Below are positions 12,699 through 14,398 of a stretch of DNA of 14,398 nucleotides, one piece after another. Source of the stretch: Suttonella ornithocola. Lineage in GTDB: Bacteria > Pseudomonadota > Gammaproteobacteria > Cardiobacteriales > Cardiobacteriaceae. The DNA lies in contig NZ_LWHB01000152.1 in NCBI RefSeq assembly GCF_001889065.1, positions 17-14,414 of the forward strand. Direction: 5' to 3'. The position numbers and the translations under genes are program-made. Within the stretch, counting starts at the first letter, position 1, and every line of letters begins with the position of its first letter. The notes beneath the pieces are model-generated. The model saw only the letters and a list, made by a program, of their open reading frames with translations. It had not been told where the DNA came from and did no database searches.

Positions 12699-13541
12699 TC
12701 ATCCTAAAAGCTGATTGAGATACTCACTTGGCGTCGCCCCAAAATAGCGATGAAAAGCGTGAGAAAAGCCAGAAACCGTTTGATATCCACAAGCATAACT
12801 GGCTTCGGTAATACTTTTTTGCTCAGCAAGCAAGCGCGCGGCTAAATACATTCGCTTATCAAGCAACCACTGCGTGGCTGAAATGCCGAAATACTGTTGC
12901 AATTTTCGATTAAGCGTTCGTTCGCTCATATACAAAGCGTTCGCCAATGCACCCACACTTGCCACTCCTTGGGTAAAAGCCTGCTCTAATCGCTTAGAAA
13001 AAAGCGCAACTTCTGGCACAATTGGCAACTCTGCTTTCGGCGCTGCGTATGCCAAACATTCTTGCCATAAGCTATCTAGCAATGCCATGAGCGCTACTTC
13101 TTGTTGCCAAACGTGTTCTATTTCGCTGGTTTGTAGAGAAATTTTATGTAATTTCTCTAAAATACTTTGACTTGGTTGCCAAGCATGGACAGGTTTCGTC
13201 GTTGTTGGCAAGGCTAACCAGTTTTCTAATCCGGTAAACGTATATTTTTCTAGCGTTCCAATGCCAATTTCACGCACAAATAGCGTCGGATACGGGAGAT
13301 AAATAAAAATGACGGTTGGATTTTTCTGAAAATGATACTGTTGTCGCCCGATAGAAAACCGCAGTTCACCACGCAATAACACAATAAAAGCACTATAAGG
13401 CTGCACCCAACATAAATGTTTTCGCGCTTTTTGACTCTGCAAAACGCCTCCATGCGCACGAATTCGGCTAGGAAAAACACGAGAACGATAATGATTACTC
13501 ACAATATCCGACGGTAAAATGACAGATTGGGTAAAAGGCAT
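12699..13541 (-). CDS. AraC-family transcriptional regulator, probable siderophore-responsive activator
   Basis: This 280-residue protein has a variable N-terminal sensing domain (about 1-170) and a C-terminal AraC/XylS DNA-binding domain (about 190-278). The second domain has two helix-turn-helix units: ASVGALANALYMSERTLNRK with LQQYFG (about 194-218), and SITEASYACGYQTVSGFSHA with FHRYFGATPSEYL (about 243-274), the classic family signature. It diverges from a TonB-dependent siderophore receptor gene. PchR-, AlcR- and YbtA-type regulators activate such receptors when the ferric siderophore is present. A 21-bp-spaced direct repeat between the genes is a candidate operator, and a Fur box nearby could add iron repression. 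The start has no clear ribosome binding site, but no alternative Met exists for about 150 codons. Confidence 0.85.
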   Translation of the reverse strand: MPFTQSVILPSDIVSNHYRSRVFPSRIRAHGGVLQSQKARKHLCWVQPYSAFIVLLRGELRFSIGRQQYHFQKNPTVIFIYLPYPTLFVREIGIGTLEKYTFTGLENWLALPTTTKPVHAWQPSQSILEKLHKISLQTSEIEHVWQQEVALMALLDSLWQECLAYAAPKAELPIVPEVALFSKRLEQAFTQGVASVGALANALYMSERTLNRKLQQYFGISATQWLLDKRMYLAARLLAEQKSITEASYACGYQTVSGFSHAFHRYFGATPSEYLNQLLG

Positions 13542-13545
13542 AACT

Positions 13546-13573
13546 TGTCCGATTAGCGATAAAAACTGTCCGA
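13546..13573. promoter_or_regulatory. Direct repeat, candidate AraC-regulator operator
   Basis: TGTCCGA occurs at 13546-13552 and again at 13567-13573 in the same orientation. The repeats are exactly 21 bases apart, two helical turns, and flanking bases are partly conserved. AraC-family proteins commonly bind two direct half-sites at this spacing. The position upstream of the receptor promoter fits activation. Confidence 0.45.
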
Positions 13574-13596
13574 AACACTGCTTATCTTAACATTAA

Positions 13597-13615
13597 AATG
13601 AGATTGTTTCTCATT
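13597..13615. promoter_or_regulatory. Strong Fur box upstream of the second siderophore receptor
   Basis: AATGAGATTGTTTCTCATT has perfect 7-base inverted arms (AATGAGA/TCTCATT). It matches the common Fur site AATGAGAATGATTCTCATT at 17 of 19 bases. It lies 19 bases before the receptor start codon, over the likely transcription start, and also within the divergent promoter region of the AraC-type gene. Confidence 0.75.
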
Positions 13616-13634
13616 ATTACATCAAAGGAAAATT

Positions 13635-14201
13635 ATGCGTCACACACTTCTTACCCTCGCCATTCTTAGCGCCACTTCTGCTCATGCTCAAAATGCTATT
13701 CGTTTAGATGCGATTACCGTTGAAGGCAATAAACTCTTTAACGTTACCCCCACCGAGCAAACCCATGAATATACCGCACAAGCTGCCACTGTCGGCACCA
13801 AAATCCCTGCTACTTTGCGCGATATTCCGCAATCCGTCAGCATCATTACTACTCAAAACATCACCGATAGAAACGTGCAAACTTTTGACCAACTGGCTCG
13901 CCAAACCACAGGTCTAAGAGTGCTTTCTAATGATGACGGACGCTCTTCCGTTTATGCGCGTGGTTATGAATACGATGAATACAGCATCGACGGACTACCG
14001 GCGCAAATGGAATCCATTAACGGAAACCTCCCCAATCTTTCAGCATTTGACCGAGTAGAAGTCATGCGCGGTCCCTATGGACTATTTAACAGCACCACGG
14101 AAATGGGTGGCGTAGTTAATTTTGTGCGTAAACGTCCCACCGAAACCACACAAGCAGAAATCACTGGTGGACTGAGCTATCCTAAAGGTTATCAATTATA
14201 G
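13635..14201 (+). pseudogene. TonB-dependent siderophore receptor (FhuE/FpvA-like), truncated by IS630 insertion
   Basis: Only 188 codons remain of a receptor that normally has about 700. The signal peptide is residues 1-18 (SATSAHA/Q), the TonB box core is DAITVEG (25-31), and the plug domain (about 55-168) includes ATLRDIPQSVSIITTQNITD, QLARQTTGLRV, YARGYEYDEYSIDGLPAQ and MRGPYGLFNSTTEMGGVVNF, all standard for the TonB-siderophore receptor family. Reading stops at ..SYPKGYQL, just as the barrel begins. The terminal TAG is supplied by the IS630 end (TATAGTG from 14197). The barrel half may persist beyond the IS, outside the window. AAAGGA at 13624-13629 sets the start. A Fur box and an AraC-type activator control it. 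As it stands it cannot form a functional receptor. Confidence 0.85.
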
Positions 14202-14217
14202 TGCAATCATCTAAAAC
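14197..14217. repeat. Terminal inverted repeat and insertion junction of the right IS630 element
   Basis: TATAGTGCAATCATCTAAAA begins at 14197, immediately where the receptor frame breaks. The outermost TA fits an IS630-type TA target duplication. The end resembles those at 142 (complement) and 196 (complement), and the ends at 12042 and 12475. Confidence 0.75.
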
Positions 14218-14398
14218 TCAACCCAATCCAAAGCAGATAAAAGAATAAAGTATCAATACAATCCATCCGCCATTCTTTGCTATTTGCTTAATCCAAGCCC
14301 ACATCTTTTCAATGGGATTTAAGTCTGGACTATAAGGGGGTAACCAAACTATCTCATGCCCATGCTCTTCAATGATTGCTTGAATATCACTGCGTTTA
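14218..14398 (-). CDS. IS630-family transposase, C-terminal fragment (runs off the right edge)
   Basis: Sixty in-frame complement-strand codons end at TGA 14220-14218. They encode the C-terminal part of the DDE catalytic domain, including DIQAIIEEHGHEIVWLPPYS followed by PDLNPIEKMWAWIKQIAK. The 'LPPYSPDLNPIExxW' block with its acidic residue is the hallmark of IS630-family transposases. The tail GGWIVLILYSFICFGLG is also partly recognisable in the remnant at 143-196. The element has interrupted the siderophore receptor gene. Its 5' part lies outside the window, so intactness is unknown. Confidence 0.9.
   Translation of the reverse strand, partial: KRSDIQAIIEEHGHEIVWLPPYSPDLNPIEKMWAWIKQIAKNGGWIVLILYSFICFGLG

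Overview
This AT-rich window comes from a Gram-negative proteobacterium: it has TonB-dependent outer-membrane receptors, ExbB/ExbD/TonB, a Tat-exported binding protein, and Fur-like and FNR-like sites. IS630-type elements are frequent, and some small repeats have the architecture of neisserial Correia elements. A host-associated beta- or gammaproteobacterium is plausible, but the sequence alone does not fix the genus.

Layout. Positions 1-196 hold the 5' part of an IS630-family element read leftward, abutting a 54-bp remnant of the 3' end of a second IS630-type copy in the opposite orientation. At 200-7699 there is a complete catecholate-siderophore-type iron uptake locus. A FetA/FrpB-like receptor (minus) diverges across a Fur-box region from a tight plus-strand run: CeuE/FatB-like binding protein, two FecCD-type permeases, ATPase, ExbB, ExbD, TonB. 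Receptor, energy transduction and inner-membrane import are therefore all encoded together. TonB has an unusual TolA-like, proline-free charged helical spacer.

Converging on it at 7737-11973 (minus) is a six-gene operon: a Tat-signal NitT/TauT-type binding protein, an exported cupin, a paralogous cytoplasmic cupin, a permease, an ATPase and an NnrS-family membrane protein. Its promoter has a perfect FNR/DNR-type box (TTGAT-N4-ATCAA) at the class II distance from a -10 element, so it should respond to oxygen limitation or nitric oxide. The transported substrate is unknown. This is the best candidate in the window for an undescribed system.

The 725-bp gap 11974-12698 has no intact gene. It is layered mobile-element debris: an IS630-type end pair (12042-12478) enclosing a 130-bp miniature element with IS5-like ends and AATC duplications (12152-12281), a possible IS30-like fragment, and a 106-bp TATAG-ended miniature element of Correia-like architecture (12538-12643).

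At 12699-14201 an AraC-family regulator diverges from a second siderophore receptor. Between them lie a 21-bp-spaced direct repeat (candidate AraC operator) and a strong Fur box. The receptor is cut after its plug domain by an IS630-family insertion, whose transposase C-terminus runs off the right edge. The two edge IS630 copies are in the same orientation.
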